Part shown: positions 1-10,034 of the stretch, piece by piece | Layout: each line of letters opens with the position of its first letter | Numbering within the stretch: position 1 is the first letter of the stretch | From: an uncultured Collinsella sp. | GTDB taxonomy: Bacteria; Actinomycetota; Coriobacteriia; Coriobacteriales; Coriobacteriaceae | NCBI GenBank assembly: GCA_900755685.1 | Contig: CAAEHI010000052.1 | Coordinates: forward strand, 1 to 64,000 | Direction: 5' to 3' | DNA: 64,000 nt | Program-made: the position numbers and the translations under genes | Notes under the pieces: model-generated | Seen by the model: the letters and a program-made list of their open reading frames with translations, nothing else | Told to the model about the DNA's origin: nothing | Database searches by the model: none

Positions 1-62
1 CCCGTGGGAGGCCAGGGCGCCGCTGACCGGTGGACGGCACCGAGCCGTACGCTTGAACTGAG
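1..62. other. Tail of an upstream transcription unit, gene not identifiable
   Basis: These bases precede a strong intrinsic terminator, so they belong to the 3' end of a plus-strand unit whose body lies outside the window. Three reading frames are possible. One ends at a TGA at 24-26 after Arg/Gly/Pro-rich codons, another at 59-61. There is too little sequence to choose between them or to name a product. Confidence 0.3.
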
Positions 63-94
63 AAGGGGGAGGCCTCGCGGCCTCCCCCTTTTTT
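63..94 (+). terminator. Intrinsic terminator of the upstream unit
   Basis: A perfect 12-bp stem (63-74 with 79-90) closes a TCGC tetraloop and is followed by six Ts. This is a textbook Rho-independent terminator that separates the upstream unit from coaE. Confidence 0.9.
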
Positions 95-220
95 GCGTTA
101 TATACACGTTGTACTTTGGGACCTAGCTCCCCCGTATGCGCTCTTACTGTTTGGCTGTATTTTGAGTCCATCTAGTGTATTTGAGCGATAATTACTCGCA
201 TTGGCGTTAGGGAGGGCTTG

Positions 221-862
221 ATGTTTACCGTATTTGTCTTGGGCAATATTGCTTCGGGTAAGTCGACTGCCTGCCGCTATTTCGAATCTCGTGGCGCTAT
301 GCTTATCGATCTGGATGAGCTTGCAAAATCTCTGTATGTGCCGGGCTCTGATATCGTCAATACTCTCGCGGATGAATTCGGTTGGGACATTTTGGATGAG
401 GAGGGCGGCATTCGCCGCAGCATCCTCGCTTCTCGAGCTTTCGCTTCTCCTGATTCGGTCGCACGACTCAATGGCATCGTGCATCCCGTTCTGATTGAAC
501 AGCTTTCGCTTAGGATTCTCGATCCGGTTTGTTGTACGGTTTCATCTCCCCGTTACCCCTTTGCGGTGGTCGAGGTTTCTGCTCCGACTGGTTTTGAGGA
601 TGCATTTGGCTTGGCTGATGAAATTCTGGTCATTAGCGCCCCTTTGTCAGTTCGTCGCGAGCGCGCTATTCAACGTGGCATGGAGCCATCTGATTTCGAT
701 GCCCGTTCTGCTTGTCAGCCCGATGAGTCTGCGCTGTGCAATCTCGCTACAACGGTGATTGATAATGCCTCAGGCGATAATTCGCTCTTTGAGCAGCTTG
801 ACTCATGGCTTGCATGCCATGGGTTCGGGGATGTAGTGGATAAGGAGGAGGCTGATGCCTAA
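221..862 (+). CDS. coaE: Dephospho-CoA kinase
   Basis: The enzyme phosphorylates the 3'-OH of dephospho-CoA, the last step of coenzyme A synthesis, in the cytoplasm. The 213-residue product has the CoaE P-loop GNIASGKS at residues 8-15, a following LDELA stretch (substrate-side Asp) and a VHP motif near residue 87, and its length fits the family. I start at ATG 221 rather than TTG 218 because GGGAGG at 210-215 is well placed for it. The 3' end overlaps the next gene by 8 nt, so the two are translationally coupled. The P-loop lacks the usual GGIGSGKS wording but keeps all essential residues. Confidence 0.93.
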   Translation: MFTVFVLGNIASGKSTACRYFESRGAMLIDLDELAKSLYVPGSDIVNTLADEFGWDILDEEGGIRRSILASRAFASPDSVARLNGIVHPVLIEQLSLRILDPVCCTVSSPRYPFAVVEVSAPTGFEDAFGLADEILVISAPLSVRRERAIQRGMEPSDFDARSACQPDESALCNLATTVIDNASGDNSLFEQLDSWLACHGFGDVVDKEEADA

Positions 863-1436
863 GACACGTTTCCTTACGTGGTATCGCCTTATACCGCTAG
901 CTGCCGTTTTTGCCTTCGGCCTTATCTCATTCGTTTACTCGTATGCTCCTGCCGCTTTCTTTAAGCCGCTGTATCCGATTGACTACGAGGCGTATGTAAA
1001 GCAATCCAGTATTTCGCATAATCTGGATCCGTATCTGGTGTGCGCTGTCATTAAGTCTGAATCGAATTGGGATCCCGAGGCCGAGTCGAATCAGGGTGCT
1101 CAGGGATTGATGCAGCTGATGCCCGAGACTGCCCAGGATATGATCGCCAAGGGCCTTGTCGACGGTGGCGAGTATTCGGCCGACAACCTTAACGATCCGG
1201 CTACGAATATCGAGTTTGGCTGTGCGTATCTCTCGTATCTTCTAGCGTATTTTAACGGGTCGACTGACAGTGCCATTGCCGCCTATAACGCCGGCATGGG
1301 CAATGTCGACGGATGGGCGCAGCAGAGTACGTCGCTTCATAATGCAATCACCTTTCCCGAGACGCAGGCGTATCTGATTCGTGTCAATAATGCCTGGGCT
1401 CGCTACAAGACCCTCTATCCCGATCGGTTCGTATAG
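855..1436 (+). CDS. Membrane-anchored lytic transglycosylase (SLT domain)
   Basis: Predicted to cleave peptidoglycan glycan strands on the outer face of the membrane. The 193-residue protein has an N-terminal membrane anchor (about residues 11-35) and then a single SLT domain. Visible motifs are the catalytic Glu69 in KSESNW, GAQGLMQLMPETA at 81-93 and AYNAG at 143-147, in the order typical of Slt/MltC-like lysozyme folds. There are no LysM or other wall-binding modules, so it is a minimal enzyme. It overlaps coaE, which suggests co-transcription rather than a shared pathway. The gene order coaE-SLT-uvrB is compact. Confidence 0.88.
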   Translation: MPKTRFLTWYRLIPLAAVFAFGLISFVYSYAPAAFFKPLYPIDYEAYVKQSSISHNLDPYLVCAVIKSESNWDPEAESNQGAQGLMQLMPETAQDMIAKGLVDGGEYSADNLNDPATNIEFGCAYLSYLLAYFNGSTDSAIAAYNAGMGNVDGWAQQSTSLHNAITFPETQAYLIRVNNAWARYKTLYPDRFV

Positions 1437-1487
1437 GACTATGCCTGCCGCCTGCGTATACTGCAGATATATGAGTTAGGAGTATCC

Positions 1488-3728
1488 ATGGCGGAATTTG
1501 AAGTAGAACGCGTTGGTGGTGAACTTAAGCGCTTTGGCGTTGAAGGCTCTGACGTGCCGTTTAAGGTCGTGTCTCCCTATGAGCCTGCCGGTTCCCAGCC
1601 TAAGGCCATTGAGTCGCTTGTGCAGGGCGTGAGGGACGGAGACCGCTATCAGGTTTTGCTGGGCGTGACTGGTTCGGGCAAGACCTTCACGATGGCAAAG
1701 ACTATTGAGGCCCTGGGAAAGCCGACGCTGGTCATGGCTCCGAATAAAACGCTCGCCGCTCAGCTTGCGAGCGAGCTCAAAGAGTTCTTTCCCAACAACG
1801 CTGTGGTCTACTTCGTCTCGTACTACGACTACTATCAGCCCGAGGCGTATGTGCCGCAAAGCGATACATATATCGAGAAAGACTCCTCGATTAACGAAGA
1901 GGTCGAGATGCTGCGACATCAGGCGACCGCATCGCTGCTCTCTCGACGCGATGTGATCGTTGTCGCATCGGTCTCGTGTATCTATGGCATTGGCTCTCCT
2001 GAGGACTATGCGGGTCTGGCTCCAAACGTCGACAAGAAGGTGCCGCTCGAGCGCGATGACTTTATCCATGCACTTATCGACATTCAATATGATCGCAATG
2101 ACTATGACCTGGCACGCGGCACGTTCCGCGTGCGCGGCGATGTTGTCGACGTGTATCCGCCTTATGCCGAGCATCCGTTGCGGTTTGAGTTCTTTGGCGA
2201 CGAGGTCGAGCTGATTGCCGAGATCGATGAGGTCACCGGTGAGATGCTTCGTGAGTACGAGGCCATCCCCGTATGGCCGGCATCGCACTACGTGACCGAG
2301 AAGCCGAAGGTCAAGGCGGCTCTGAAATCGATCAGCGAAGAGTGCGAGAAGCGCGTGGCGGAGCTCAAGGCGACCGACAAGTTGCTCGAGGCGCAGCGTC
2401 TGCAGCAGCGCACCGATTATGATCTTGAGATGCTCGAGACGATGGGCTTTTGCAACGGCATCGAGAACTACTCGCGTCATCTGGACGGTCGCAAACCGGG
2501 TGAGCCGCCGTTTACCCTAATCGATTACTTTCCCAAGGATATGCTCTGCATCATCGATGAGAGCCATGTGACGGTGCCGCAGATTCGCGGCATGCACGAA
2601 GGTGACCGCTCGCGTAAGGTGACGCTGGTGGAACACGGTTTTCGCCTGCCCTCCGCGCTCGATAACCGCCCGCTTCGTTTCGATGAGTTTGAGGCAAGGA
2701 TACCCCAGTTTATCTATGTTTCGGCCACGCCGGGCGACTACGAGCTGCGGGTGAGCCAAAACGACGTGGAGCAGATTATTCGTCCGACCGGCCTGCTCGA
2801 CCCCAAGATTGACGTGCGTCCAGTACGCGGCCAGATTGACGATCTTGAGGACGAGATTCGCGAGCGCGTTGCCCGCAAGGAGCGCGTGCTGGTGACCACG
2901 TTGACCAAGCGCATGGCCGAGGACCTGACCGACCATCTGCTCGACGCGGGCATTAAGGTCAATTACATGCACTCTGATACGGCGACAATGGACCGTGTCG
3001 AGATCCTGCGAACGCTGCGCGAGGGCAAGATCGATGTTCTCGTTGGCATCAACCTGCTTCGTGAGGGCCTGGATCTCCCCGAGGTCTCACTGGTGGCAAT
3101 TCTCGACGCCGATAAGGAAGGCTTCTTGCGCAACCGCCGTTCGCTGATTCAGACGATTGGCCGCGCGGCCCGTAACGCCGATGGCGAAGTCATCATGTAT
3201 GCGGACGTTGTGACCGATTCGATGAAAGAGGCCATCGAGGAGACGCGGCGCCGCCGCGAGATTCAGATGGCATATAACGAAGAGCATGGCATTGTGCCCA
3301 AGACGGTGCGCAAGGCCATCAACGACATCTCAAGTTTTATTGCCGAAGCCGAAAAAACCGTGGGTTCCAAGGGGCGCTCGAAGGGCGACTCCCTTGGCCA
3401 TGGCGCATTCTATACGCCCGATGAGTCGGGCGAGGGCGGCGTGCCGGAAACGGTGGCACCCGAGCAGACACTTGCGGAGCAGTTGGAAGAACTGCCGCAT
3501 GACGAGCTTGTGCGGATCGTCGAAACCATGGAAGAGGATATGCGCAACGCTTCTGCCGCCATGGACTTTGAGGAGGCGGCGCGCCTGCGCGATGCCGTCG
3601 TTCAGATTCGGGCGATGCTCGAGGGTGCGTCTGAGGACGAGACGATCGAGCGCTTACGTTCGCAGGCCCGCAAGGGTTCCACGTTCGCATCGGGCAGAAA
3701 ACGCCAGGGTGCACGGTTTAAAAAATAG
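1488..3728 (+). CDS. uvrB: Excinuclease ABC subunit B
   Basis: UvrB is the damage-verifying helicase-like subunit of nucleotide excision repair and receives DNA from UvrA before UvrC cuts. The 746-residue product has Walker A GVTGSGKT at 59-66, the Tyr-rich beta-hairpin ([14 protein letters not shown]), DESH in motif II, the QTIGRAARN motif VI and a C-terminal UVR motif that binds UvrC. It is longer than the usual 660-700 residues. The extra length lies between the helicase core and the UVR motif (about residues 620-665), a Gly/Ser/Glu-rich linker. The start is ATG with TTAGGAG upstream. No LexA-type box is visible in the 51-bp upstream gap. Confidence 0.97.
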   Translation: MAEFEVERVGGELKRFGVEGSDVPFKVVSPYEPAGSQPKAIESLVQGVRDGDRYQVLLGVTGSGKTFTMAKTIEALGKPTLVMAPNKTLAAQLASELKEFFPNNAVVYFVSYYDYYQPEAYVPQSDTYIEKDSSINEEVEMLRHQATASLLSRRDVIVVASVSCIYGIGSPEDYAGLAPNVDKKVPLERDDFIHALIDIQYDRNDYDLARGTFRVRGDVVDVYPPYAEHPLRFEFFGDEVELIAEIDEVTGEMLREYEAIPVWPASHYVTEKPKVKAALKSISEECEKRVAELKATDKLLEAQRLQQRTDYDLEMLETMGFCNGIENYSRHLDGRKPGEPPFTLIDYFPKDMLCIIDESHVTVPQIRGMHEGDRSRKVTLVEHGFRLPSALDNRPLRFDEFEARIPQFIYVSATPGDYELRVSQNDVEQIIRPTGLLDPKIDVRPVRGQIDDLEDEIRERVARKERVLVTTLTKRMAEDLTDHLLDAGIKVNYMHSDTATMDRVEILRTLREGKIDVLVGINLLREGLDLPEVSLVAILDADKEGFLRNRRSLIQTIGRAARNADGEVIMYADVVTDSMKEAIEETRRRREIQMAYNEEHGIVPKTVRKAINDISSFIAEAEKTVGSKGRSKGDSLGHGAFYTPDESGEGGVPETVAPEQTLAEQLEELPHDELVRIVETMEEDMRNASAAMDFEEAARLRDAVVQIRAMLEGASEDETIERLRSQARKGSTFASGRKRQGARFKK

Positions 3729-3731
3729 CGA

Positions 3732-3774
3732 ACAGGCCCCGAGTTCCCTGTGGAGCTCGGGGCCTGTGTCTTTT
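3732..3774. terminator. Bidirectional terminator between uvrB and a convergent flavoprotein gene
   Basis: A 16-bp stem with one G-U pair (3732-3747 with 3752-3767) is followed on the plus strand by a short T-rich tract. On the minus strand it is followed by six Ts, so it can stop both convergent units. Confidence 0.85.
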
Positions 3775-3793
3775 GCGCGCTGGAATTCGTGCG

Positions 3794-5434
3794 CTAGAGG
3801 TCTGCGATCAGGGCTTCGGCACAACGGATGCCGTCGGTGGCCGCGCTCATGATGCCGCCGGCATATCCAGCTCCCTCACCACAAGGGTAGAGGCCCGGGG
3901 TCGACACGGCATGGCACGTTCGGTCTCGGGTGACAGTGACCGGTGAGCTTGAACGAGTCTCCACGCCGGTAAGAACGGCATCGGGGCGGTCGTAGCCTCG
4001 TAGCTTTTTTCCGAGTAGGGGAAGTCCCAGGCGGAGCGACTCGACGATATGCTGCGGCAGGGCTTCGTCAATTGCCGTCCAGGTCACACCGAGCGGATAG
4101 GTGGGCTTTACCTTTCCGGGCGCCTTGCTGACGCGTCCTGCGAGGAAATCTCCGACGAGTTGTGCCGGTGCGTTCCAGTTGGAACCGCCCAGGCGATAGG
4201 CGGCCGCCTCGCAGGCACGCTGGAGCTCGATGCCGGCGAGCGGGTCATCGTTGGGAAGGTCCTCAGGCGTGACGTTAACGAGCAAGGCGGCATTTGCGTT
4301 GCGTCCGTCGCGGGCATTGAGGCTGGCGCCGTTGACGCACAGGTGGCCCTGCTCGGAAGAGGCGGCGACAACCTGTCCGCCGGGGCACATGCAAAACGAG
4401 AACACGCTGCGGCCGTTGGGAAGATGGGCAACAAGTTTGTAAGGGGCCGCCCCGAGCGCTGGATGTCCCGCCGAGGCTCCATATTGGGCTCGGTCGATGT
4501 CGCGCTGCGGATGCTCGATGCGAACGCCCATGGCAAAGGTCTTTTGTGCGAGGGCCACGTTGTGGTCCTTAAGGAGCTCAAAAATATCGCGAGCAGAATG
4601 CCCGCAGGCGAGGATGAGGTGCTTTGTCTCGATTGGCTCGCAAGCGGCGTCTTGGGACGATTGGACATCAATACCGGTAATGGCGCCAGACGCGTCGATG
4701 TGAATGTCGACGAGCTTTGTTCGATAACGGACGACACCTCCGAGCTGCTCGATGCGCTGGGATATAGCGGTGACAACCGTGGGAAGGATGTCGGAGCCAA
4801 TGTGCGGCTTGGCATCCCACAGAATATCGCGGGGCGCGCCCGCCTCGACGAAGGTTTCGAGGATAAGGCGATGGGCGGGATTTTTGGTTCCCGTATTGAG
4901 CTTGCCGTCCGAGAAGGTCCCCGCGCCGCCCAGGCCAAACTGGATATTGCTCTCGGGGTCGAGGATGCGCTCCTTTAGAAAGAGATCGATCGCATGCGAG
5001 CGGCGAAATGCTGGGTCGCCGCGCTCGATGAGCAAGGGCTTAAGACCCGCTTCGGCAAGGGTGAGTGCAGCGAAAAGGCCGGCGCATCCGGCACCGACAA
5101 CGACAGGGCATTCTTGAGGTGCGTCGGAGACGGGGGAGGGGAATGAAGACCCATCGTCTTCTATCGCGCGTACGCGCGAGCGGTCACGCTCGGCAACGCT
5201 GTCGACCGCTTCTCGCTCGAGGTGGGGACTAGTCAGCTCAACACGAAAGCTCAGGATAAAATGGACGTCTCGTTTTTTGCGGGCGTCGATTGACTTGCGG
5301 TGGAGCTCGATGGACTTGATCTCGGAGTCCTTGCAACGTAGGACGCGCTTGGCGACTCGCTTGCCAACAATGAGGCAGGCATTTTCATCGCCGGCTTCAT
5401 CGAGTGACGCGTTGACTTGGGTGATTTCGATCAT
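3794..5434 (-). CDS. FAD-dependent dehydrogenase-like protein (COG2509 type)
   Basis: A 546-residue flavoprotein with the Rossmann motif VVVGAGCAGLFAALTLAEAG in the middle of the N-terminal half and an RGD/ER segment that normally contacts FAD ribose. A C-terminal FAD signature, LYPCGEGAGYAGG, precedes a helix ending in EALI. About 110 residues precede the FAD domain; this N-terminal region is typical of the COG2509 family, whose substrate is unknown. The start at 5434 (MIEITQ) is set by AAGGAG 6 nt upstream; an in-frame upstream extension runs through a hairpin and lacks an RBS. It is the last gene of a minus-strand set with an HI0933-like flavoprotein and Mrp. The physiological role cannot be read from sequence. 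Confidence 0.85.
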   Translation of the reverse strand: MIEITQVNASLDEAGDENACLIVGKRVAKRVLRCKDSEIKSIELHRKSIDARKKRDVHFILSFRVELTSPHLEREAVDSVAERDRSRVRAIEDDGSSFPSPVSDAPQECPVVVGAGCAGLFAALTLAEAGLKPLLIERGDPAFRRSHAIDLFLKERILDPESNIQFGLGGAGTFSDGKLNTGTKNPAHRLILETFVEAGAPRDILWDAKPHIGSDILPTVVTAISQRIEQLGGVVRYRTKLVDIHIDASGAITGIDVQSSQDAACEPIETKHLILACGHSARDIFELLKDHNVALAQKTFAMGVRIEHPQRDIDRAQYGASAGHPALGAAPYKLVAHLPNGRSVFSFCMCPGGQVVAASSEQGHLCVNGASLNARDGRNANAALLVNVTPEDLPNDDPLAGIELQRACEAAAYRLGGSNWNAPAQLVGDFLAGRVSKAPGKVKPTYPLGVTWTAIDEALPQHIVESLRLGLPLLGKKLRGYDRPDAVLTGVETRSSSPVTVTRDRTCHAVSTPGLYPCGEGAGYAGGIMSAATDGIRCAEALIADL

Positions 5435-5460
5435 CGAGGTCTCCTTAGAGGCAAGAAAGA

Positions 5461-5484
5461 GGCCGTCCGGTATCCCAGACGGCC
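5461..5484 (-). terminator. Hairpin between the two flavoprotein genes
   Basis: GGCCGTC (5461-5467) pairs with GACGGCC (5478-5484). Read on the minus strand it is followed by TCTTTCTTG, a weak U-rich tract. It lies between the stop at 5515 and the start at 5434 and probably acts as a leaky terminator or processing site. Confidence 0.6.
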
Positions 5485-5514
5485 CGAATGCGTTTTTGAT
5501 TATAGACTGCGCGG

Positions 5515-6786
5515 CTACAGGCTGCTTGCAGCGCGAATGCCCGAGAGCCAGGCCCACGCAAGGTTAAAGCCTCCGCAATCGGCGTCGATGTCGAGCGCTT
5601 CGCCGCAGACGTAAAGCGGGGCGTCGACAGCGCTGCGCGCGCGTAGACTGGGTGTTGAGATGCTCTCGACAGATACGCCACCACGCGTGACCTGCGCCGA
5701 GCGCTCCTCGGCTGTTCCCTCGACGAGCAACTTAAAGTGCTTGAGGATCGAGACCAGGTGGATGACATCGTTGGAGCCTGGATGGCACTGCTCGAACGCT
5801 GTGCAGACGACGCGGGAGAGTTGCGGGGCGAGCATGCCGTCGAGCCAACGGGGATCGCGGGGCGAAAAGCCGCCGAGCAGCTCAACGCGCCGGTTGAGCA
5901 TATCGAGCAGCTCGTCTTTGGAGAGGTCGGGGAAAACGTCGAGCAGGATCGTATCGCCGTGCTGGATACGACGGGAGAGGTTGAAGACAGCGACGCCCGA
6001 GATACCGAAGGTTCGAAACAGGACTTCACCGTCTTCGTGCCAGAGCTCATTATGATTGCGGGCGAGCGTCAAGCGGGCGCGGACGCGCAGGCCATCCAAC
6101 GTCTTGATTGCCGCCCGATCGCCGACGACCGTTGCCGATACGGGGCAGAGGATGGGGCGCAGCGAAGTGAGGGGGAGGCGAAACGTATCGGCGATACCAG
6201 TGGGGTTGCCACCCGTGGCGATAATTACGGCATGTGCCTGCAGGGCCTCGTTCTTGCGAGGGACATCGGCGAGCGCTTTCCGAAGCGAGCGGAGCTCCGA
6301 TTTTCGGTCGTCGCGCTTTTTTGCCTTGAGTGCCCGCGCTGGACGGTCTATTTGGAGTGTCCAGCCTTCGGAAGCTTTGCGCGCCGTGGCAATATTGGCT
6401 CCGCAGATTAAGGTGATACCTAGGCGGTCGCAAACGTTGAGAAGCGCGTCGCGCACCGATTCGGCGCGAAGGGAGCGCGGGTACAGTCGGCCTTCCTCGG
6501 AGGTTGTCATGATGCCCAGCGAGGAGAAGAAACCCATAAGCTCTTGTTCGGGTTGGGGGCCCATGACAGATTCGACGAATGCGGGGTGGTTATACCGCTG
6601 AGGATCAATCGATTCGTTGGAGAGGTTGCAGCGGCCGTTACCGGTCGCAAGGAGCTTAAGGCCGCAGGCGACATCGCGCTCAACGATGCAGACGCTTTTG
6701 CCAGCACGTGCGGCCGTAATGGCGGCGGCGAGGCCTGAAGCCCCGCCGCCGATTACCAGGACGTCATAGAAGGCGCTCGTGTTCAC
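5515..6786 (-). CDS. HI0933/BaiN-like NAD(P)/FAD-dependent oxidoreductase
   Basis: A 423-residue flavoprotein of the HI0933 family. It opens with the FAD-binding motif VIGGGASGLAAAITAARAG, followed by the family hallmark GLKLLATGNGRCNLSN, and ends with CGEALDIDADCGGFNLAWAW. Some relatives (BaiN) reduce bile-acid intermediates in gut bacteria, but most members are uncharacterised, so no substrate is claimed. Translation begins at GTG 6786, directly abutting the TAA of the upstream Mrp gene, which indicates tight coupling. Two unrelated flavoproteins next to an iron-sulfur carrier suggests a redox theme, but this is inference. Confidence 0.85.
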   Translation of the reverse strand: MNTSAFYDVLVIGGGASGLAAAITAARAGKSVCIVERDVACGLKLLATGNGRCNLSNESIDPQRYNHPAFVESVMGPQPEQELMGFFSSLGIMTTSEEGRLYPRSLRAESVRDALLNVCDRLGITLICGANIATARKASEGWTLQIDRPARALKAKKRDDRKSELRSLRKALADVPRKNEALQAHAVIIATGGNPTGIADTFRLPLTSLRPILCPVSATVVGDRAAIKTLDGLRVRARLTLARNHNELWHEDGEVLFRTFGISGVAVFNLSRRIQHGDTILLDVFPDLSKDELLDMLNRRVELLGGFSPRDPRWLDGMLAPQLSRVVCTAFEQCHPGSNDVIHLVSILKHFKLLVEGTAEERSAQVTRGGVSVESISTPSLRARSAVDAPLYVCGEALDIDADCGGFNLAWAWLSGIRAASSL

Positions 6787-7617
6787 TTAGGCCTCGTCGG
6801 TCTCGTGCGGGGTAATAGCCTCGACGGCAGAGACTGCCTTGGGCAACATGCCATCGGGCAGCGCGGTCTCAACCTCGCCCTTATCGCAGGCCTCGGCGAG
6901 TGCCGGATTAATGGGAAGCGTGCCCAAGATGTCGAGGTTATAGCGCTCTGCGACCTCGGGGAGCTTGCTCTTGCCAAAGACCTCGATCTTCTTGCCGCAG
7001 TCGGGGCACTCAATATAGCTCATGTTCTCGACGATGCCCAGAATGGGGACGTTCATCTTCTCGGCCATGTTGACCGCCTTGGCGACAATCATCGAGACCA
7101 GATCCTGCGGGCTCGTGACGATGACGATGCCGTCGACGGGCAGTGACTGGAAGACGGTGAGCGCGACGTCGCCTGTTCCCGGAGGCATGTCGACCAGCAG
7201 GTAGTCGATGGGGCCCCACGAGGTCTCGCTCCAGAACTGCCTGATGGCGCCTGCGATGACCGGACCGCGCCAAAGGACGGGGTCGGTCTCGTTTTGGAGC
7301 AGAAGGTTGGAGCTCATGACCTTGACGCCGTGCTCGGAGATTTCAGGCAGCATGAGGTTGCCAAGGGCATGGACGTGGCGTCCGCTCATACCGAACATCT
7401 TGGGGATAGAGGGACCGGTGATGTCGGCATCGAGGACGCCGACCTTGTGGCCGTGACGGGCAAGCTCGGTGGCGATGGCACCGGTGACAAACGACTTGCC
7501 GACACCGCCCTTGCCGGAAAGCACGGCGATGACGCGTTTGACCTCGGACAGCGTATTCTCCTCAAATTGCGACGGCGACGTTTGTCCGCCGGCGGCCTGT
7601 GCGTGCTCGCAACCCAT
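6787..7617 (-). CDS. Mrp/NBP35-family iron-sulfur cluster carrier ATPase
   Basis: A 276-residue P-loop ATPase of the Mrp/ApbC family, which transiently binds Fe-S clusters and passes them to apo-proteins. The deviant Walker A SGKGGVGKS lies at residues 34-42, followed by DADITGPSIPKM and DMPPGTGD. The C-terminal CPDC pair is the expected cluster-binding CXXC. No MIP18 domain precedes the ATPase. The start at 7617 (MGCEHAQ) is chosen because AAAGGAG sits 8 nt upstream; a longer in-frame start has none. It leads a three-gene minus-strand operon with two flavoproteins. Confidence 0.9.
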   Translation of the reverse strand: MGCEHAQAAGGQTSPSQFEENTLSEVKRVIAVLSGKGGVGKSFVTGAIATELARHGHKVGVLDADITGPSIPKMFGMSGRHVHALGNLMLPEISEHGVKVMSSNLLLQNETDPVLWRGPVIAGAIRQFWSETSWGPIDYLLVDMPPGTGDVALTVFQSLPVDGIVIVTSPQDLVSMIVAKAVNMAEKMNVPILGIVENMSYIECPDCGKKIEVFGKSKLPEVAERYNLDILGTLPINPALAEACDKGEVETALPDGMLPKAVSAVEAITPHETDEA

Positions 7618-7672
7618 GTATGACTCCTTTGTATATGTTGGGGCCGGGGCCCCGTGATGTGACACGAGCGTC

Positions 7673-7703
7673 ATTGTACCCTCGTTTGCGAGCGGGAGTC
7701 ATT
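7673..7703 (-). promoter_or_regulatory. Probable promoter of the mrp operon
   Basis: On the minus strand TACAAT (plus 7673-7678) makes a good -10 element, with a weak ATGACT-like -35 about 18 bp upstream. A GC-rich self-complementary stretch (about 7639-7655) follows in the leader. Confidence 0.45.
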
Positions 7704-7762
7704 TACGATGCATTTGGGCCGAGCGTGCTTGCAATACGATGGGTCCAAGCGAATGGGCGGGC

Positions 7763-9916
7763 TTACTGAACTTTGCTGGCGAACTCGAGGTATTGCATGC
7801 GCTGCAGCTTGTCGATCGTCGAGGCGTATGGGCTGTCTTCAGATTCCAAGTCGTAGCGCAGCCCGTCGGCACCAAGGTAGCCGGCGACATTGATGGTGGG
7901 CACATCTGACCTTGTTGCAAGCAGAGCCTTTTGATAGTCGGTGAGCGGGGCGCCGATCTTATTAAGGGTAATGGCTGCAATCTCGTTTGCCCCGACGGTG
8001 TCGTAGACGTTGAGCTCGGTATTGCCGGCGATTTCATAGTTAGCCCAGACAAAATATGTCGACTGATAGATACGGAAAGCGTGGCTTGCCGTATCTTCCT
8101 GAGGGTACAGCTCGTCGTTGAGAGTTGTTGCGGCGCTCGGCTGATGGTCGCCAAAAAAGACAAGGACAACCGGTCTGCCGATATTGCGGAGCTCGTTGAT
8201 AAAGTACTCGAGGTCCCGGTCGGATGCGTTGATGCAGGTAAGATAGGTGTTGAGCGCGCTATTGGCACCCTCGCTGGCTCCCTCGACCCAATAGTTTGTC
8301 AGCTCCTCGGCGGGAACGGTGCCATAGTCGTAGCCGCCGTGATTTTGCATCGTGACGTCAAAGATGAACTGCGGGGCTTCGTCGGTTCTAAGCAGGTCGA
8401 GTATCTTGTCGTAGGTGGCGTAGTCGCATACGCCGGCATGGTAACAGGACGCACCTTCGAAATCGCCGATTGAAAGAAAGTCTCCAAAGCCCAGCTGCTG
8501 ATAGATTTTATCTCGATGGTAGTTGACGGGGTTTTGCGGGTGCATAGCGGTAGCGGTATACCCAAGCTCCTTAAGGTCCTTTGCCAGGCTGTTGACGCCA
8601 TTCATCTGATACAGCTGATAGGGGATTTTGCCTAATCCGACAAAGGCCGTTGTCGCTCCGGTCAAAAATTCGAATTCGGAGTTTGCCGTTCCGCCACCGG
8701 TGACCGAAGCGAGCATGGTGCCGCGAACAAGTGTGTCGGGAAGCGAGTTGTAGAATGCGGGGCCGGTGTACCCGGCCGCCTGGAGCTGCTCAAAGCACGA
8801 AAGGTCGCTAAAACTCTCGTTCATGACGGCAACAATCGTCGGCTTGATTTCATTGAACTGGGCAACGGCAGCCGCGCGCTGCTCGCTCGAGCCATACGTG
8901 CTGTCGTAGGCGGCGGCGAGCTCCTGCTCGATGCTCTGCGCCTCATCGGGCGTATAGTCTTCGGGCTTCTCAATGGGCAACTCGTTGACCATTTCGGTGA
9001 ACGAAGTGATAAAACCCTGAGACGTATATGTGGTGATGGGCTGCCAACGGTCAAATCCAAAATCCAGCGCCTGCTCCAAGTCGATGCTGGAAAAGCCCGA
9101 GAGCCCCACAACGGTCACTAGCAGAAAAGCGCAGAGGTTAGCGGCGATTGCGGGGAAGACATGGGTGGACGTACGGAGCTTGCGCGGTCGGATAAGCGAA
9201 AGAAGCCCCAGGGAAATCTCCAGCAGGGCGAGAGAGGTTACGATTCCGGCGGTAAAGGTAAACTCGTATCCCTCGCTCACCTCCATTGCGGTGCCAAGGG
9301 CCAAGATATCGCTTGGCAGGATGGCTTCGCCTTTAAACGTAATGACGAAGTGCTCGGCAATGCCAAGGATGCAACAGACGACGGGCACGAGGACCATGAC
9401 GCCTCCACGACGCTGTCCCAGCAAATAAAGGGAGAGTAGAACCGTCGCAAGCAGCCCGACGGAAAACCCGAATGAGTTGGCGGGAATGCGATAGAACGTT
9501 TCGTTGCAGGCAATTTCGAGTGAAACGAACGAGAGCGCTGAAACAGCGGCGATGACAAGGATGTCACGGCAAATACAGGCAACCGTTCCCGTCGCAAGGT
9601 CGGTTTGGTCGATAAGTCCCGAAACCAAGGGCTCGACAAGAAGCATGACGGCGGCAGAACCGAGCGCCGAATAAGAAAGGACCCATAGGGAACTGTCCTC
9701 ATTTACGAGCAATTGATTCGTAATCCATGCAGCTACCATGCCGAGCGGGATGAGGAGCGTCGCGCACCAAAAGACGCGGGCAATGGGCGGCTTTTCATTG
9801 TGTTTGATTGAAAAATACACGCGCACGACGACGGTGGCCACGATAAGGACGGCGATGAATATGGGCAGATTGGCCATGTCACTCGAAGTGATTTCAAGGG
9901 GGATATCTTCGGTCAT
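7763..9916 (-). CDS. LtaS-like membrane sulfatase / phosphoglycerol transferase family protein
   Basis: A 717-residue polytopic protein with about seven to eight N-terminal membrane helices and an extracellular alkaline-phosphatase-like sulfatase domain from about residue 350. The nucleophile region reads GGGTANSEFEFLTG, placing the expected catalytic Thr near residue 410, as in lipoteichoic acid synthases and phosphoglycerol transferases. FFGDHQPS near the C-terminus supplies metal ligands. Lipid-linked phosphoglycerol is the likely donor and a wall or lipid glycan the acceptor, but the acceptor is unknown. The start at 9916 follows AGAGGAA; an upstream in-frame extension has no RBS. It appears monocistronic. 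Confidence 0.85.
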   Translation of the reverse strand: MTEDIPLEITSSDMANLPIFIAVLIVATVVVRVYFSIKHNEKPPIARVFWCATLLIPLGMVAAWITNQLLVNEDSSLWVLSYSALGSAAVMLLVEPLVSGLIDQTDLATGTVACICRDILVIAAVSALSFVSLEIACNETFYRIPANSFGFSVGLLATVLLSLYLLGQRRGGVMVLVPVVCCILGIAEHFVITFKGEAILPSDILALGTAMEVSEGYEFTFTAGIVTSLALLEISLGLLSLIRPRKLRTSTHVFPAIAANLCAFLLVTVVGLSGFSSIDLEQALDFGFDRWQPITTYTSQGFITSFTEMVNELPIEKPEDYTPDEAQSIEQELAAAYDSTYGSSEQRAAAVAQFNEIKPTIVAVMNESFSDLSCFEQLQAAGYTGPAFYNSLPDTLVRGTMLASVTGGGTANSEFEFLTGATTAFVGLGKIPYQLYQMNGVNSLAKDLKELGYTATAMHPQNPVNYHRDKIYQQLGFGDFLSIGDFEGASCYHAGVCDYATYDKILDLLRTDEAPQFIFDVTMQNHGGYDYGTVPAEELTNYWVEGASEGANSALNTYLTCINASDRDLEYFINELRNIGRPVVLVFFGDHQPSAATTLNDELYPQEDTASHAFRIYQSTYFVWANYEIAGNTELNVYDTVGANEIAAITLNKIGAPLTDYQKALLATRSDVPTINVAGYLGADGLRYDLESEDSPYASTIDKLQRMQYLEFASKVQ

Positions 9917-10034
9917 GGACGTTCCTCTGTTACGGCAAATTAAGTTCAGTATTAGGTTACTGTAACCTTTCCACGGTATTTCGAGAAACAAAGTACCCGA
10001 TACGCAAAGCTAAAGGTCTGCGAATCTTGTATTA